Of a stretch of 64,000 nt of DNA, positions 36,822 through 46,054 are shown piece after piece. The notes under the pieces are model-generated. The model had not been told where the DNA came from. It did not search any database and worked only from the letters and a program-made list of their open reading frames with translations. The DNA lies in contig NZ_JAGHKQ010000003.1 in the NCBI RefSeq assembly GCF_017742235.1, forward strand, positions 434,001-498,000. Direction: 5' to 3'. Numbering within the stretch: position 1 is the stretch's first letter; the number at the start of each line of letters is the position of its first letter. A program made the translations under genes and the position numbers. This stretch comes from Bacillus sp. 165. GTDB lineage: Bacteria; Bacillota; Bacilli; Bacillales; Bacillaceae_G.

Positions 36822-36836
36822 TGATAATCATTATCA
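36822..36836 (+). promoter_or_regulatory. Perfect Fur box of the siderophore operon
   Basis: TGATAATCATTATCA, a full match to the 7-1-7 Fur consensus, between the promoter and the first gene (start at 36876). Confidence 0.88.
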
Positions 36837-36875
36837 ATGTTTTAGTTACCTATATCAAAATACACGGAGGTTACA

Positions 36876-37667
36876 ATGGTTCGACTACATACAGATAACT
36901 TAAACATTGGCTATGATGAACGGTTAATAGTGAAAAATCTCAGCATAGAAATTCCGGATAAAAAGATTACCACCATTATCGGCTCAAATGGCTGCGGAAA
37001 ATCTACCTTACTGAAAGCCATGACTCGTATTATTTCCCATCAATCTGGAGCCGTAATTTTGGATGGAGAAAATATCGCAAAAGAAAATACAAAGGTTCTT
37101 GCGAAAAAAATGGCAATCTTACCGCAAACACCGGAAAGTGCAAGCGGGTTAACAGTAGGCGCACTCGTGTCATACGGCCGTTTTCCTTACCAAAAAGGCT
37201 TTGGCCGCTTAACTAAGACCGATTACGAGGTTATAGACTGGGCACTTGAAGTGACTGGAACGATAGATTACAAATTTCGTCCCATCGATGCACTTTCAGG
37301 CGGTCAACGCCAGCGTGTATGGATTGCCATGGCTCTTGCGCAGGAAACTGACATCATTTTTCTTGATGAGCCTACCACCTATTTGGATATGGCCCATCAG
37401 CTAGAAGTTTTGGAGCTTTTGCAAAAGCTGAACAAAGAGCAAGAACGTACAATAATTATGGTTCTTCATGATTTAAACCAAGCCGCTCGTTTTGCCGACT
37501 ACATCATTGCGTTAAAAGATGGAGAAATTGTAAAAGCCGGCAGCTGTGAGGAGGTTATACATGCTGACGTTCTAAAAAAAGTATTCCAAATTGATGCTGA
37601 AATTGGGCGCGACCCGCGCACAAATAAACCAATGTGTATTACCTACAATCTATTAAAAGGAGAATAA
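36876..37667 (+). CDS. Iron-siderophore ABC transporter, ATP-binding protein
   Basis: 263 residues behind ACGGAGGTTACA. Walker A GSNGCGKSTLLKAM (~36), Q-loop LPQTPES, signature LSGGQRQRVWIAMALAQ (~137), Walker B DIIFLDEPTTYLDM, and the switch His in VLHDLNQ. It is of the FecE/FepC type. It drives uptake of ferric siderophore through the two FecCD permeases encoded downstream. First gene of a four-gene Fur-controlled operon; the binding protein gene follows after three bases. Confidence 0.92.
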   Translation: MVRLHTDNLNIGYDERLIVKNLSIEIPDKKITTIIGSNGCGKSTLLKAMTRIISHQSGAVILDGENIAKENTKVLAKKMAILPQTPESASGLTVGALVSYGRFPYQKGFGRLTKTDYEVIDWALEVTGTIDYKFRPIDALSGGQRQRVWIAMALAQETDIIFLDEPTTYLDMAHQLEVLELLQKLNKEQERTIIMVLHDLNQAARFADYIIALKDGEIVKAGSCEEVIHADVLKKVFQIDAEIGRDPRTNKPMCITYNLLKGE

Positions 37668-37670
37668 AAC

Positions 37671-38594
37671 ATGAAAAAACTATTTATTCCATTTGTATTG
37701 TTATTTGTATTAATCATTAGTGCTTGCAGCAACTCATCAACAGGAAAAAAGGAAAGCTCTGCTGCTGAGAAAAGTAAATCAGACACTATCACATACCAAT
37801 CTGAAAACGGACCGGTTGAAGTTCCAGCTCATCCGAAGCGCGTTGTTGTACTATCTTCTTTCGCAGGTAATGTAATGGCTCTAGATGTTAACCTTGTTGG
37901 TGTAGACTCTTGGTCTAAAATGAACCCTCGCTTTGAGAGCAAGTTAAAGGATGCAGAAGAAGTTTCTGATGAGAATATCGAAAAAATTATTGAATTGAAT
38001 CCTGATTTAATCATTGGATTATCTAATATTAAAAACGTGGATAAGCTAAACAAAATCGCACCTACTGTAACGTATACATACGGAAAAGTAGATTACTTAA
38101 CGCAACACTTAGAAATTGGCAAGCTTTTAAATAAAGAAAAAGAAGCACAAGCTTGGATTGATGATTTCAAACAACGCGCACAAGCGGCTGGAGAAGAAAT
38201 TAAAGCAAAAATCGGTCCAGATGCGACTGTTTCTGTAGTAGAAAAGTTCGATAAGCAAATTTACGTATTCGGCGATAACTGGGGCCGCGGCACAGAAATT
38301 CTGTATCAAGAAATGAAATTGAACATGCCGGAAAAAGTAAAAGAAATGGCATTAAAAGACGGTTACTATGCATTATCTCCTGAGGTTCTGTCTGAATATA
38401 CCGGAGACTACCTTGTTATTAGCAAAAACCAAGATGCGGATAACTCCTACCAAGCTACAGAGACATATAAAAATATTCCGGCTGTGAAAAATAATCATGT
38501 GCTTGAAGTGAACGCAAAAGAATTCTACTTCAACGATCCATTAACGCTGGATTTCCAATTAGATACCTTTAAGAAAAGCTTTCTTGGCAACTAA
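37671..38594 (+). CDS. Iron-siderophore ABC transporter, substrate-binding lipoprotein
   Basis: 307 residues. Signal peptide with lipobox ISAC, lipidated Cys ~19. A serine/lysine-rich linker (~20-45) leads to a two-lobed class III binding fold: RVVVLSSFAGNVMALDVNLVGVD at the start of lobe one and NPDLIIGLSNIKNVDKL. The ligand-pocket residues cannot be assigned confidently; it resembles FhuD2/YxeB/FeuA-type proteins for hydroxamate or catecholate siderophores. GGAGAATAAAAC precedes the ATG. A stem-loop after the stop codon could raise its expression relative to the permeases. Confidence 0.9.
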   Translation: MKKLFIPFVLLFVLIISACSNSSTGKKESSAAEKSKSDTITYQSENGPVEVPAHPKRVVVLSSFAGNVMALDVNLVGVDSWSKMNPRFESKLKDAEEVSDENIEKIIELNPDLIIGLSNIKNVDKLNKIAPTVTYTYGKVDYLTQHLEIGKLLNKEKEAQAWIDDFKQRAQAAGEEIKAKIGPDATVSVVEKFDKQIYVFGDNWGRGTEILYQEMKLNMPEKVKEMALKDGYYALSPEVLSEYTGDYLVISKNQDADNSYQATETYKNIPAVKNNHVLEVNAKEFYFNDPLTLDFQLDTFKKSFLGN

Positions 38595-38602
38595 TACGAA
38601 AA

Positions 38603-38632
38603 AAGAGGGATTCTTGTGTGAAGAATTCCTCT
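38603..38632 (+). terminator. Stem-loop between binding-protein and permease genes
   Basis: AAGAGG.ATTCTT paired with AAGAAT.CCTCTT around GTGTG. It lies 9 bases after the binding-protein stop codon. No long U run follows, so it is probably a partial terminator or an mRNA 3'-end stabiliser. Confidence 0.55.
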
Positions 38633-38660
38633 TCCTTTATCCTAAAAAAGAAGAGATGAT

Positions 38661-39674
38661 ATGTTAATGACTAAAGCACAACGCTCAATCCCGTTTGTAT
38701 ATAAACTCATCGCGGGACTGCTTGTATTTGTTGGTATGTTTTTTATTGCGATGGTATCCGGAGCCGCCAATATCGCGACGAAGGACGTATGGCTGGCACT
38801 TACCTCGCATGCCGCAAATGATAATATTTTGATTATTCGAGAAATCCGTTTACCACGTGAAATCGCTTGTATTTTTGTAGGAGCTGCCTTATCCGTTTCC
38901 GGTGCGATTATGCAAGGGATGACGAGAAATCCGCTCGCCGATCCCGGCTTGCTTGGACTGACTGCGGGAGCAAACGCGGCATTGGCAATCACACTTGCCC
39001 TCTTCCCTTCTGTAAATTACTTCGGCATTACAATCGCTTGTTTTATCGGGGCAGCTGTCGGTGCTTTACTGGTGTTTGGTATCGGTGCTTTGAAAAAAGG
39101 CGGCTTTTCCCCTCTTCGTATTGTATTAGCCGGATCTGCCGTATCTGCCTTTCTATTTGCGATCGCAGAAGGAATCGGCCTGTACTTTAAAATCTCAAAG
39201 GATGTTTCCATGTGGACAGCCGGAGGTGCAGTAGGAACAACATGGGAACAGCTTCACATTATGATTCCGGTTATTTCTATTGGCATTCTAATCTCCCTTC
39301 TTCTTTCTAGACAGCTCACCATTTTGAGCTTGAGTGAAGAAGTTGCAGTCGGATTAGGGCAAAATACAATTCAAATTAAAACGATCCTGTTTATCGTGAT
39401 GATTCTTCTTGCCGGTGCTTCTGTTGCCCTTGTTGGGAATATGGCATTCATCGGTTTGATGGTTCCTCATATCGTTCGCGCGATGGTCGGAACGAATTAT
39501 CAATTCATCATACCAATGTCAGCCGTAATAGGCGCAGTGTTCATGCTGCTTGCTGATACGCTCGGCCGCACCATCAGCGCTCCCTACGAAGCACCTGTGG
39601 CTGCACTTATTGCCATCATGGGACTGCCTTTCTTCTTATTTATCGTGCGTAAAGGAGGCAAGACATTCTTATGA
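38661..39674 (+). CDS. Iron-siderophore ABC transporter permease 1 (FecCD family)
   Basis: 337 residues with AGAAGAGATGAT before the ATG. About nine to ten membrane helices. FecCD signatures: REIRLPREIACIFVGAALSVSGAIMQGMTRNPLADPGLLGLTAGA (seen in parts at ~65-105) and the EAA-like loop FIGLMVPHIVRAMVG. It forms the membrane channel with the second permease, whose start overlaps its stop by four bases. Confidence 0.9.
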   Translation: MLMTKAQRSIPFVYKLIAGLLVFVGMFFIAMVSGAANIATKDVWLALTSHAANDNILIIREIRLPREIACIFVGAALSVSGAIMQGMTRNPLADPGLLGLTAGANAALAITLALFPSVNYFGITIACFIGAAVGALLVFGIGALKKGGFSPLRIVLAGSAVSAFLFAIAEGIGLYFKISKDVSMWTAGGAVGTTWEQLHIMIPVISIGILISLLLSRQLTILSLSEEVAVGLGQNTIQIKTILFIVMILLAGASVALVGNMAFIGLMVPHIVRAMVGTNYQFIIPMSAVIGAVFMLLADTLGRTISAPYEAPVAALIAIMGLPFFLFIVRKGGKTFL

Positions 39675-40678
39675 TTCATCCAGATCTAGTCAAAAAACAG
39701 CGTCTTATTCTATGTACATTGCTTCTCCTGATTGGACTAACAACTGTTATTGGAATGGGGCTCGGACAAGCCTCTCTCTCCTATGACAGACTCATCCCGA
39801 CTATGTTGGGAGAAGGTACATTTAAAGAAGAGTTCATCTTATTTTCTGTGCGGCTCCCGCGCATCATCATTACATTGCTTGCGGGTATGGCACTTGCATT
39901 ATCAGGCGCGATTTTACAAGGAATTACCCGAAACGATTTAGCTGATCCTGGTATTATAGGAATTAACTCTGGAGCAGGAGTTGCCATTGCAGGCTTCTTT
40001 TTGTTTTTCCCTATCGATACGGGTTCATTTGTTTATCTCATTCCGCTCGTTGCCTTTACTGGCGCACTTGTAACTGCCTTTCTTATCTATATGTTTGCGT
40101 ACAGCAAAAAAACCGGCCTGCAGCCTATCAATCTTGTACTCATTGGGGTTGGATTTTCTATGGCACTTTCTGGCGTGATGGTTGTACTCGTTTCTTCGGC
40201 TGAACGTGCTAAAGTAGATTTTATTGCAAAATGGCTGGCCGGCAACATTTGGGGTGCTGATTGGCCTTTTATCGCCGCAATCCTTCCATGGCTTGTCGTG
40301 CTTATTCCGTTTACGTTATATAAAGCAAATCGATTGAATATACTTGGGCTGAGTGAGCCGGTAGCAATCGGGGTTGGTATCTCCATTGAAAAGGAACGCA
40401 TTGCCTTGCTTATCGCAGCTGTTGCCTTGGCAGCCTCTGCTGTTTCTGTCACAGGTGGAATCGCCTTTATCGGCCTTATGGCTCCTCATATTGCGAGAGG
40501 CTTAGTAGGACCTAGAAATCAGCTCTTTATTCCCGTTGCGATTTTAATTGGGGGATGGCTTTTATTAGCTGCAGACACAATCGGACGCAATATAGTAGAG
40601 CCTGAAGGAATAGCCGCAGGGATTATGGTTGCATTGATCGGCGCACCGTATTTTATCTATTTATTATTGAAAAAATAA
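39671..40678 (+). CDS. Iron-siderophore ABC transporter permease 2 (FecCD family)
   Basis: 335 residues, ATG overlapping the previous stop codon (ATGA-type coupling). It has the same family motifs: SVRLPRIIITLLAGMALALS, ILQGITRNDLADPGIIGINSG and FIGLMAPHIARGLVG. It heterodimerises with permease 1. Last gene of the operon; a strong terminator starts at its stop codon. Confidence 0.9.
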   Translation: MIHPDLVKKQRLILCTLLLLIGLTTVIGMGLGQASLSYDRLIPTMLGEGTFKEEFILFSVRLPRIIITLLAGMALALSGAILQGITRNDLADPGIIGINSGAGVAIAGFFLFFPIDTGSFVYLIPLVAFTGALVTAFLIYMFAYSKKTGLQPINLVLIGVGFSMALSGVMVVLVSSAERAKVDFIAKWLAGNIWGADWPFIAAILPWLVVLIPFTLYKANRLNILGLSEPVAIGVGISIEKERIALLIAAVALAASAVSVTGGIAFIGLMAPHIARGLVGPRNQLFIPVAILIGGWLLLAADTIGRNIVEPEGIAAGIMVALIGAPYFIYLLLKK

Positions 40679-40702
40679 AAAACCCGGCAACAGCCGGGTT
40701 TT
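40677..40702 (+). terminator. Terminator of the siderophore operon
   Basis: AAAA-CCCGGCAACAGCCGGG-TTTT. The hairpin and its flanks (27 bases) are identical to the terminator at 42564-42590. Confidence 0.85.
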
Positions 40703-40818
40703 CTTATTCCACATTACTGCCCCTTTAGAGGAACATGAAAAAAGAGCCGAAGAATCGACTCTTGGCTACTCAAGCATCCACTTAGTTTTAAAAATCTGAT
40801 TTCCCTAAACAACCTAGC

Positions 40819-42114
40819 CTATTTTCTACCTCCACGAGACCATATCACCACTGGAATTAGTAATAAGGATAAACTCCCTCCAACAAGTGATAATGTTAGA
40901 TAACTTGAACCTGCCACAATCATTCCTGACATGGCTCCACCAGTAGCCCCTGACAACGCAATTAAAACATCCACAGTACCTTGAGTTTTAGCCCGTGTGG
41001 AGGTGTTAGTAGAATCGATAATAAGTGCTGTCCCACTTATCAAACCAATATTCCATCCTAATCCAAGTAAAGAAAGAGCAATTACCATAAGAACCATAGA
41101 ATCTCCTGGTGCAAATGCTGCTATTAACCCCGCCAGAAGTAACGTAATTCCAGAAGCAATAGCCATTACAGTACGCCCCAACTTATCAATAAGGGCACCT
41201 GTAACAAGTGAAGGGAGATACATAGCGCCTATATGAAACCCAATAACAAGACCGACTGCACCCAAGTCATGTCCATGATGCATCATATGAACTGGTGTCA
41301 TTGTCATAATAGCTACCATTACCATTTGAGTAAGGACCATTATCGTTGCTCCAACGATGATTCCTCTTTTGTTTTCTGTATGTTCAGTTGTTTCCAATTG
41401 CCCCTTATTACTAGACTTTTGATTGATTGCTTGTATTGTTCTTGCTATAACTAATGGATCTGGTCGAAGCATGATGAAAAGGACAAGACCTGCTAAAATA
41501 TAGGCTGCTGCTCCTAAAATGAAAGGACCAGCAAGCGATGGAACACCAATTGAAAGGGCGAAATCACCCATCACATTTACTAAATTTGGTCCTGCAACTG
41601 CACCAAATGTCGTAAAAACCATCGCAATACTAATAGCAGTTGCACGCTGTTTTTTATTTGCTAAGTCTGTACCCGCATAACGAGCTTGTAAATTTGTTGC
41701 TGAGCCTGCCCCATAAACAATCAGAGAGGGGAATAACAGGAAAACACTATTTATTATAGCTGCAAGTATGACACCTATTGCTCCAAGTCCACCGAGCATA
41801 AAACCAGTTGTCAGACCTATACGCCGTCCATAACGTTGAGAAAGTCTCCCAACCAATAAAGCAGCACCTGCCGATCCAAAAGTAAGTAAAGCCGAAGGAA
41901 GTCCAGCAAAAGCATCTGTACCGAGCATTTGCTGTGCAAGAAGTGCACCCACAGTCACTCCTGCAGCTAATCCTGCACCACCCAAAATTTGTGAAATACT
42001 TACAATGAGCAATGTTCGCTTGTATAACGATTTTTGTTTTTCTGAAGAATTAATATAGCTTTGTAACCCTGCTGATGGAGCGTCTAGCACTTTTACACTT
42101 TGTTCATGTAACAT
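40819..42114 (-). CDS. MFS transporter
   Basis: 431 residues behind AAAGGTAGATT. Twelve helices are predicted by eye, with the helix 2-3 motif VGRLSQRYGRRIGLTTGF (~90) and the corresponding GALIDKLGRTVMAIASG in the second half (~300); the centre loop is charged (NQKSSNKGQLETTEHTENKRG). The sequence MTMTPVHMMHHGHDLGAVG in helix 7-8 is seen in a group of uncharacterised drug-efflux-like MFS proteins. The substrate is unknown. Next to it lies the tail of a MocR-type regulator, and both sit between two identical terminators. Confidence 0.82.
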   Translation of the reverse strand: MLHEQSVKVLDAPSAGLQSYINSSEKQKSLYKRTLLIVSISQILGGAGLAAGVTVGALLAQQMLGTDAFAGLPSALLTFGSAGAALLVGRLSQRYGRRIGLTTGFMLGGLGAIGVILAAIINSVFLLFPSLIVYGAGSATNLQARYAGTDLANKKQRATAISIAMVFTTFGAVAGPNLVNVMGDFALSIGVPSLAGPFILGAAAYILAGLVLFIMLRPDPLVIARTIQAINQKSSNKGQLETTEHTENKRGIIVGATIMVLTQMVMVAIMTMTPVHMMHHGHDLGAVGLVIGFHIGAMYLPSLVTGALIDKLGRTVMAIASGITLLLAGLIAAFAPGDSMVLMVIALSLLGLGWNIGLISGTALIIDSTNTSTRAKTQGTVDVLIALSGATGGAMSGMIVAGSSYLTLSLVGGSLSLLLIPVVIWSRGGRK

Positions 42115-42207
42115 TATCTAATCTACCTTTCTAGAAATCTAATTCTATTTCTAATAACCCTTACTAGATTGCAATCATCATAACACGCACAAAAAAACCA
42201 TACAATA

Positions 42208-42570
42208 TTATAATTGTATGGCAAACACTATTAAGTAAGATCGTTTAAGAATAATCAATCCTTGCTCAAGCTCTTCAAGCGTTTTTGGGGCACATACAAA
42301 AGCCCTTTCTGGACAACTATTTCTAACTACAAAACGTTCGGCTGCATATACTTGTATTCCCTGCTGTGCAGCTAACGTTTCAAATTCAGCACCTGCAATC
42401 GTGCCTGGTAATAGTACAACACCTAGGCACGTATAGTCTGCTAAATATCGATTCACGACTTGGTTTTTGCGAATGGTTTGTTCCCGATGCCCCTCAATTA
42501 AGACTTCAAATTGATTCGAAACAATCGTGCTTGTAATTGAATTTTTGTATTTAATTGCGCCACAAAAAAC
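42208..42570 (-). pseudogene. MocR/aminotransferase-like C-terminal fragment
   Basis: Reads NSITSTIVSNQFEVLIEGHR, then HREQTIRKNQVVNRYLADYT and LGVVLLPGTIAGAEFETLAAQQGIQVY to LEELEQGLIILKRSYL. This is the C-terminal lobe of a fold-type I aminotransferase domain as in MocR/GntR regulators. There is no start, PLP lysine or HTH; the 5' side abuts the terminator at 42564. MocR-type regulators often control an adjacent transporter, so it may once have governed the MFS gene. Confidence 0.65.
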
Positions 42571-42590
42571 CCGGCAACAGCCGGGTTTTC
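42564..42590 (-). terminator. Terminator of the Bax1-I gene
   Basis: CCCGGCAACAGCCGGG stem flanked by A and T runs, four bases past the stop at 42594. It is an exact copy of the siderophore operon terminator. Confidence 0.85.
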
Positions 42591-42593
42591 CTA

Positions 42594-43325
42594 TTAATCA
42601 TTTCTTGTAAAGTATGAAAGCAAGCGCAAAATTTCAAAATACAGCCAAATTAATGTTACCATCAATCCGAATGCGCCGTACCACTCCATATATTTCGGAG
42701 AACCGTACCGTGCACCGTTTTCGATAAAATCAAAATCCAGTACAAGGTTCAATGAAGCAATCACGATAATTACCGCGCTGATGATAATGCCGAGCGTTCC
42801 TCCCTGATGAAGAAATGGAACCGCAACCCCAAACAGCTGAAGAACGAACACAACCAGGTACATAATAAATACACCCATTGTTGCCGCCATAACTCCCATG
42901 CGGAAGTTATTCGTTACTTTCACGATACGAAACGCGTAAATCGCGAGCATTCCCAGTAAAATGGAAACGGTGAGCAAAACAGCCTGCAATACGATATTGT
43001 CCCCAAATCGAATCGTATACAAGGCGGATACTGTGCCGAGTATTACCCCTTCTACTGCCGCATACACCGGCGCCGTAACCGGCGAAAAGCGCGGAACAAA
43101 ACTTGTCACCATACCTAAAATAAGCGCTACGATCATCGATCCAACCGCCACAGTCAGATTCATCTTATTTGCCATTACCTGTACGTAAGAAAAAACGGCT
43201 GTTCCAAGCAATAATAACAGCATGATAAAGGCTTTGCCGACCGTTCCCCCAATCGTCATCGCATTGCCTGATGCGCCTGTTTTTCGGAACGCATCATCCT
43301 TTAAAATCGGATTCGTTGTTCTCAT
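42594..43325 (-). CDS. Bax inhibitor-1/YccA-family membrane protein
   Basis: 243 residues from the ATG at 43325, with GGAGGTAAAAGG upstream. Seven membrane helices. Family marks are the N-terminal NPILKDDAFRK, GMVTSFVPRFSPVTAPVYAAVEG, and the C-terminal LVLDFDFIENGARYGSPKYMEWYGAFG with the conserved Asp pair. In BsYetJ, another member, this region gates a pH-dependent calcium leak. This is the longer YccA-like type with unknown ligand. Monocistronic. Confidence 0.87.
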   Translation of the reverse strand: MRTTNPILKDDAFRKTGASGNAMTIGGTVGKAFIMLLLLLGTAVFSYVQVMANKMNLTVAVGSMIVALILGMVTSFVPRFSPVTAPVYAAVEGVILGTVSALYTIRFGDNIVLQAVLLTVSILLGMLAIYAFRIVKVTNNFRMGVMAATMGVFIMYLVVFVLQLFGVAVPFLHQGGTLGIIISAVIIVIASLNLVLDFDFIENGARYGSPKYMEWYGAFGLMVTLIWLYFEILRLLSYFTRND

Positions 43326-43402
43326 CCTTTTACCTCCATTCATTTTCGTTCCATGTAATGCCTGTTCCTTCTATATTCAATATATGCAAGAGGTTGTCAA
43401 GA

Positions 43403-45292
43403 TTACTTCATGCTCTCCACAATCTCGGACAATTCGCTCCAGCGCTCCATTTTATGCTCAAGGGCTTCTTCTGTTTGCTGCTGCTCCTGCATAATTTCTT
43501 GAGCGCGGGTAAAATCGGAGCCAATGCCGTTTAGCTCTGCTGTCAGCTCTTCCAGCTTTTCTTCCAGTGCAGCAATCTCATCTTCAATTGTTTCCCATTC
43601 ACGCTGCTCTTGATACGTCAGCTTGCGTTTTTTCGGCTTCACCGGCTCCTGCGCCTTTTGTACCTTCACCGCTTCTGCCTTCAGCATAGCCTCTGTTTGC
43701 TTTTTCTCTTCTAAATACTCACTGTAGCTGCCGAAAAAGACTCGCACCTTCCCATTTCCTTCAAATACAAACAGCTCTTCCGCTGTCTTATCTAAGAAAT
43801 AACGATCATGGGATACAGTAATCACAACACCAGGAAAATCTTCAAGATAATCTTCCAGCACCGTCAAGGTTTGCGTATCCAAATCGTTTGTCGGCTCATC
43901 AAGCAGCAGTACATTTGGTTCACCCATTAAAATGCGCAGCAGGTACAACCGGCGTCTTTCTCCCCCGGACAGCTTGCCAAGCGGCGTTCCATGCGTTTGC
44001 GGCGGGAATAAAAAGCGCTCAAGCATCTGAGAAGCAGAAATTAGTTTGCCGTCAGTTGTATGAATCACTTCAGCTGCTTCCTTTATATATTCAATCATGC
44101 GCTGATTCAAATTCATTTCTTCATTTTCCTGCGTATAGTACGCAATTTTCACCGTCTGGCCGACTTCAATCTCCCCGCTGTCCGGCGTAAGCTTGCCTGT
44201 TAACATATTTAATAAAGACGATTTACCGCTGCCGTTCGGTCCGATAATCCCAATTCGATCTCCCGGTTTCACGATATAGCTAAAATGATCCAGCACTGTT
44301 TTATTTTCAAATTGTTTTGTGACTTCTTTTAATTCCACTACCTTTTTCCCTAAACGGCTTCCTCCGATGGAAATGTCGACATTTTGCTTAGCGGCCGGCC
44401 CCTCTTGATTGGATAGCTCCTCAAAGCGCTGAATACGTGCTTTTTGCTTCGTGGTACGGGCTTTTGCACCGCGGCGAATCCACGCTAATTCTCTGCGGAA
44501 CAAGTTTTGCCGCTTCGCTTCTGTTGCCATTTCCTGTTCTTCGCGAATCGCCTTTGCTTCTAAAAACGCACCATAATTGCCTTCATAGCTGTATAGCTTT
44601 CCGTTATCAATTTCTACAATGCGATTTGTCACACGATCCAGGAAGTAACGATCATGCGTAACAAGCAGCAGTGACCCTGTATAGCGCGCCAAATATTCCT
44701 CCAGCCATTCAACAGTTTCATGGTCCAAATGGTTCGTTGGCTCGTCTAATATAAGTAAATCTGGAGTTTGGATTAAGCTCTGCGCCATCATCACGCGCTT
44801 TTTTTGTCCTCCGGATAAATTGCCGACTTTTTCCGTAAAATTGTGAATCCCCAGCTTTGTGAGCAGTGCTTTGGCGTTCGCATTCGCATCCCATGCATTC
44901 ATCGCGTCCATTTGCTGCTGGAGGGCAAATAACCTTTCCTGCACCTTCGTATCAGACGGATACTGCTCTAGCTCCAGCAAGGCAGTTTCATATTCCCGCA
45001 GCAAGCGAATTAACGGGGTATCCCCATAAAAGACTTGCTCTAGCACTGTTAAATTTTCATCGAACTCAGGCTGCTGGGACAAGTAGCTGATGGTGTACCC
45101 TCTTGTATGGGAGATTTCACCACTATCCGCTTGCTCGACACCCGCAATAATTTTCAGCATCGTCGATTTTCCCGTTCCATTGATCCCGATTACACCCACG
45201 CGCTGTCCTTCTAAAATGCTGAAGGACAAATCTGTAAACAGCGCTTTTTCACCGTAGGATTTTGTTAAATTTTCAACCGTTAACATTTTCAT
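43403..45292 (-). CDS. yfmR: ABC-F ATPase, YfmR/Uup type
   Basis: About 629 residues. The start is placed at the ATG at 45292, which overlaps the stop of the upstream gene (ATGA). Two ABC domains: Walker A GINGTGKSTML (~37) and GPNGSGKSSLL (~345), signatures LSGGQKKRV and LSGGERRRL, Walker B LLILDEPTNHLD and VLLLDEPTNDLD. The linker contains RRELAWIRRGAKARTTKQKARI, diagnostic for Uup/YfmR. The C-terminal coiled coil (~555-629) is the Uup DNA/RNA-binding tail. There are no membrane segments; it acts on ribosomes, where YfmR helps resolve stalls alongside EF-P. Confidence 0.9.
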   Translation of the reverse strand: MKMLTVENLTKSYGEKALFTDLSFSILEGQRVGVIGINGTGKSTMLKIIAGVEQADSGEISHTRGYTISYLSQQPEFDENLTVLEQVFYGDTPLIRLLREYETALLELEQYPSDTKVQERLFALQQQMDAMNAWDANANAKALLTKLGIHNFTEKVGNLSGGQKKRVMMAQSLIQTPDLLILDEPTNHLDHETVEWLEEYLARYTGSLLLVTHDRYFLDRVTNRIVEIDNGKLYSYEGNYGAFLEAKAIREEQEMATEAKRQNLFRRELAWIRRGAKARTTKQKARIQRFEELSNQEGPAAKQNVDISIGGSRLGKKVVELKEVTKQFENKTVLDHFSYIVKPGDRIGIIGPNGSGKSSLLNMLTGKLTPDSGEIEVGQTVKIAYYTQENEEMNLNQRMIEYIKEAAEVIHTTDGKLISASQMLERFLFPPQTHGTPLGKLSGGERRRLYLLRILMGEPNVLLLDEPTNDLDTQTLTVLEDYLEDFPGVVITVSHDRYFLDKTAEELFVFEGNGKVRVFFGSYSEYLEEKKQTEAMLKAEAVKVQKAQEPVKPKKRKLTYQEQREWETIEDEIAALEEKLEELTAELNGIGSDFTRAQEIMQEQQQTEEALEHKMERWSELSEIVESMK

Positions 45293-45936
45293 ACTCTTGC
45301 ATTCCACTCTTTCATAAATTGTTCAATGAACTTCTCCATATATTCGTGACGCTCTGCCGCTATCCCTTTCGCGGCATTCGTATTCATCAAATCCTTCAGC
45401 TTCAGCAGCTTTTCATAAAAATGATGAAGCGACGGATTGTTTGCATTTCGGTATTCCTCTTTCGTCATGTTTTCCCGTATCGGCACATTTGGATCGTACA
45501 TCAACCGTCCTTTTGCTCCGCCGTAAGCAAACGTGCGGGCAATTCCAATTGCGCCAAGAGCATCTAATCGGTCCGCATCCTGCACAATCTTCCCTTCGAT
45601 TGTCTCCACTTGGCCGCCATGCCCACCTTTAAATGACATATTCATAATAATATGTAAAATATGTTCCTTCTCCTGCTCCTCCACTTCTAATTCCTTAAGC
45701 CAATCACGCACTTTTTGCAAGCCCGCCTCTTCGCTTTCATTCAGCTTTTCATCTGCCACATCATGCAGCAATGCAGCCATCTCAATCACGAAGCGGTCTC
45801 CGCCCTCTTTTTCGCTAATTGCACATGCCAGTTTATGCACCCGTTCAATATGATACCAATCGTGTCCACTGGCATCTTTGCCAAGTACATCTTTTACAAA
45901 AGAAATCGTTTCAATAATTTTTTCTTCTTTTTTCAT
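45289..45936 (-). CDS. ypgQ: HD-domain phosphohydrolase (YpgQ/YedJ type)
   Basis: 215 residues from the ATG at 45936 (GGGTGAAG upstream); an ATG 15 bases earlier is possible. Metal-binding HD motifs: HDWYHIERVHKLA (~25), AALLHDVADEKL with the HD pair (~55), and a later Asp in VQDADRLDALGAIGIART (~122). B. subtilis YpgQ is a manganese-dependent (deoxy)nucleoside triphosphate pyrophosphohydrolase. Translationally coupled to yfmR by a four-base overlap. Confidence 0.87.
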   Translation of the reverse strand: MKKEEKIIETISFVKDVLGKDASGHDWYHIERVHKLACAISEKEGGDRFVIEMAALLHDVADEKLNESEEAGLQKVRDWLKELEVEEQEKEHILHIIMNMSFKGGHGGQVETIEGKIVQDADRLDALGAIGIARTFAYGGAKGRLMYDPNVPIRENMTKEEYRNANNPSLHHFYEKLLKLKDLMNTNAAKGIAAERHEYMEKFIEQFMKEWNARV

Positions 45937-46054
45937 AGTTTCTTCACCCATCCTTATTTTAACGGAAAACGTCTAAAATGTGGAATGGTTTCAACTGCAC
46001 ATTTTCACTCGTCTTCCCATAGTATGATGCTGTAATGAAAAAGGGGGATGCAAA

